Source of the DNA: Actinomycetota bacterium
Lineage (GTDB): Bacteria; Actinomycetota; Humimicrobiia; Humimicrobiales; Humimicrobiaceae
Length of the DNA stretch: 5,210 nt
Assembly: GCA_018897225.1 (NCBI GenBank)
Contig: JAHILC010000143.1
Location: forward strand, 1 to 5,210
Direction: 5' to 3'
Shown piece by piece: positions 5,136 to 5,210 of this stretch (position 1 is the stretch's first letter; every line of letters starts with the position of its first letter). The position numbers and the translations under genes were made by a program. The notes under the pieces were generated by a model. The model saw only the letters and a program-made list of their open reading frames with translations, made no database searches and was not told the origin of the DNA.

Positions 5136-5144
5136 GGAGGTGAT
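5134..5144 (+). promoter_or_regulatory. Near-perfect Shine-Dalgarno sequence
   Basis: AAGGAGGTGAT is a full match to the complement of the usual 16S rRNA 3' end. Its GGAGG core ends eight bases before the ATG at 5149. It is the strongest ribosome-binding site in the window and makes a real gene start here very likely. Confidence 0.85.
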
Positions 5145-5148
5145 TGTT

Positions 5149-5210
5149 ATGCCAATGAAAAAGGATATAAAATTCCCATTAACGATGTTTGGGTTGCCGC
5201 TTGTTGCATG
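5149..5210 (+). CDS. 5' end of an unidentified gene (runs off the window)
   Basis: Twenty codons are visible, reading MPMKKDIKFPLTMFGLPLVA, with the frame still open at the window edge. The start is well supported by the adjacent AAGGAGGTGAT; ATG at 5155 is a less favoured alternative. The lysines followed by a largely hydrophobic stretch (from about F9) could be the beginning of a membrane segment or signal peptide, but the fragment is too short to tell. I do not recognise the family. A weak promoter, TTGCAA (5088-5093) and TACAGT (5111-5116) with 17 bases between, may lie upstream, and its -10 overlaps one of the ATGAGATACA repeats. Confidence 0.65.
   Translation, partial: MPMKKDIKFPLTMFGLPLVA

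Noticed and set aside
1..5210. CRISPR array, tRNA, rRNA or complete insertion sequence
   Set aside because: No regularly spaced direct repeats, cloverleaf-like sequence, rRNA segment or transposase coding region was seen on either strand.

Overview
The window is AT-rich, roughly one-third G+C by eye, with short intergenic gaps and some strong Shine-Dalgarno sequences (AAGGTGAT, AAGGAGGTGAT). This fits a low-GC bacterium, most simply a clostridial Firmicute. The assignment is an inference from composition, ribosome-binding sites and gene families; no taxonomic marker is present.

Nearly every recognisable gene belongs to a toxin-antitoxin (TA) or accessory-ATPase family, so this is a compact TA island. 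From left to right:
(1) 1-838: a consensus-like promoter with an inverted repeat over its -10 box, then a ribbon-helix-helix (RHH) antitoxin overlapping a MazF/PemK-type RNase toxin.
(2) 902-1569: a MntA-type minimal nucleotidyltransferase antitoxin with an intact GSX10DXD motif, followed by a HepT (HEPN RNase) reading frame that has lost its N-terminal part but keeps the catalytic RX4HXY motif.
(3) 1609-2928, minus strand: a full-length AAA ATPase with a C-terminal DUF4143/PD-(D/E)XK-like domain. A perfect TGTGA-N6-TCACA palindrome lies just upstream.
(4) 2985-3272: the C-terminal remnant of an AbiEi-type antitoxin/regulator with no start codon and no partner toxin.
(5) 3454-4062: a second RHH-MazF pair, unlike the first in sequence.
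(6) 4234-4972: a second nucleotidyltransferase-HEPN pair from a different HEPN family, with overlapping genes.
(7) 4973-5210: a non-coding stretch with four degenerate copies of TTGTATNTCA in mirrored orientation, then the first 20 codons of an unidentified gene behind a very strong ribosome-binding site.

The layout is striking because the same order, RHH-MazF then MNT-HEPN, occurs twice on the plus strand, flanking an ATPase and a decayed AbiE gene. The copies are too divergent to be a recent tandem duplication, so independent accumulation or ancient duplication is more likely. In each pair the small first gene should neutralise the RNase encoded second. RHH proteins typically repress their own operon, and MntA-type proteins AMPylate their HEPN partner. 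Two modules are visibly decaying (HepT and AbiEi), as expected for a region with rapid gain and loss. All families here are known. The less ordinary signals are the duplicated start region of the first MazF, the orphaned MntA, the CRP/FNR-like palindrome and the mirrored repeats at the right end.
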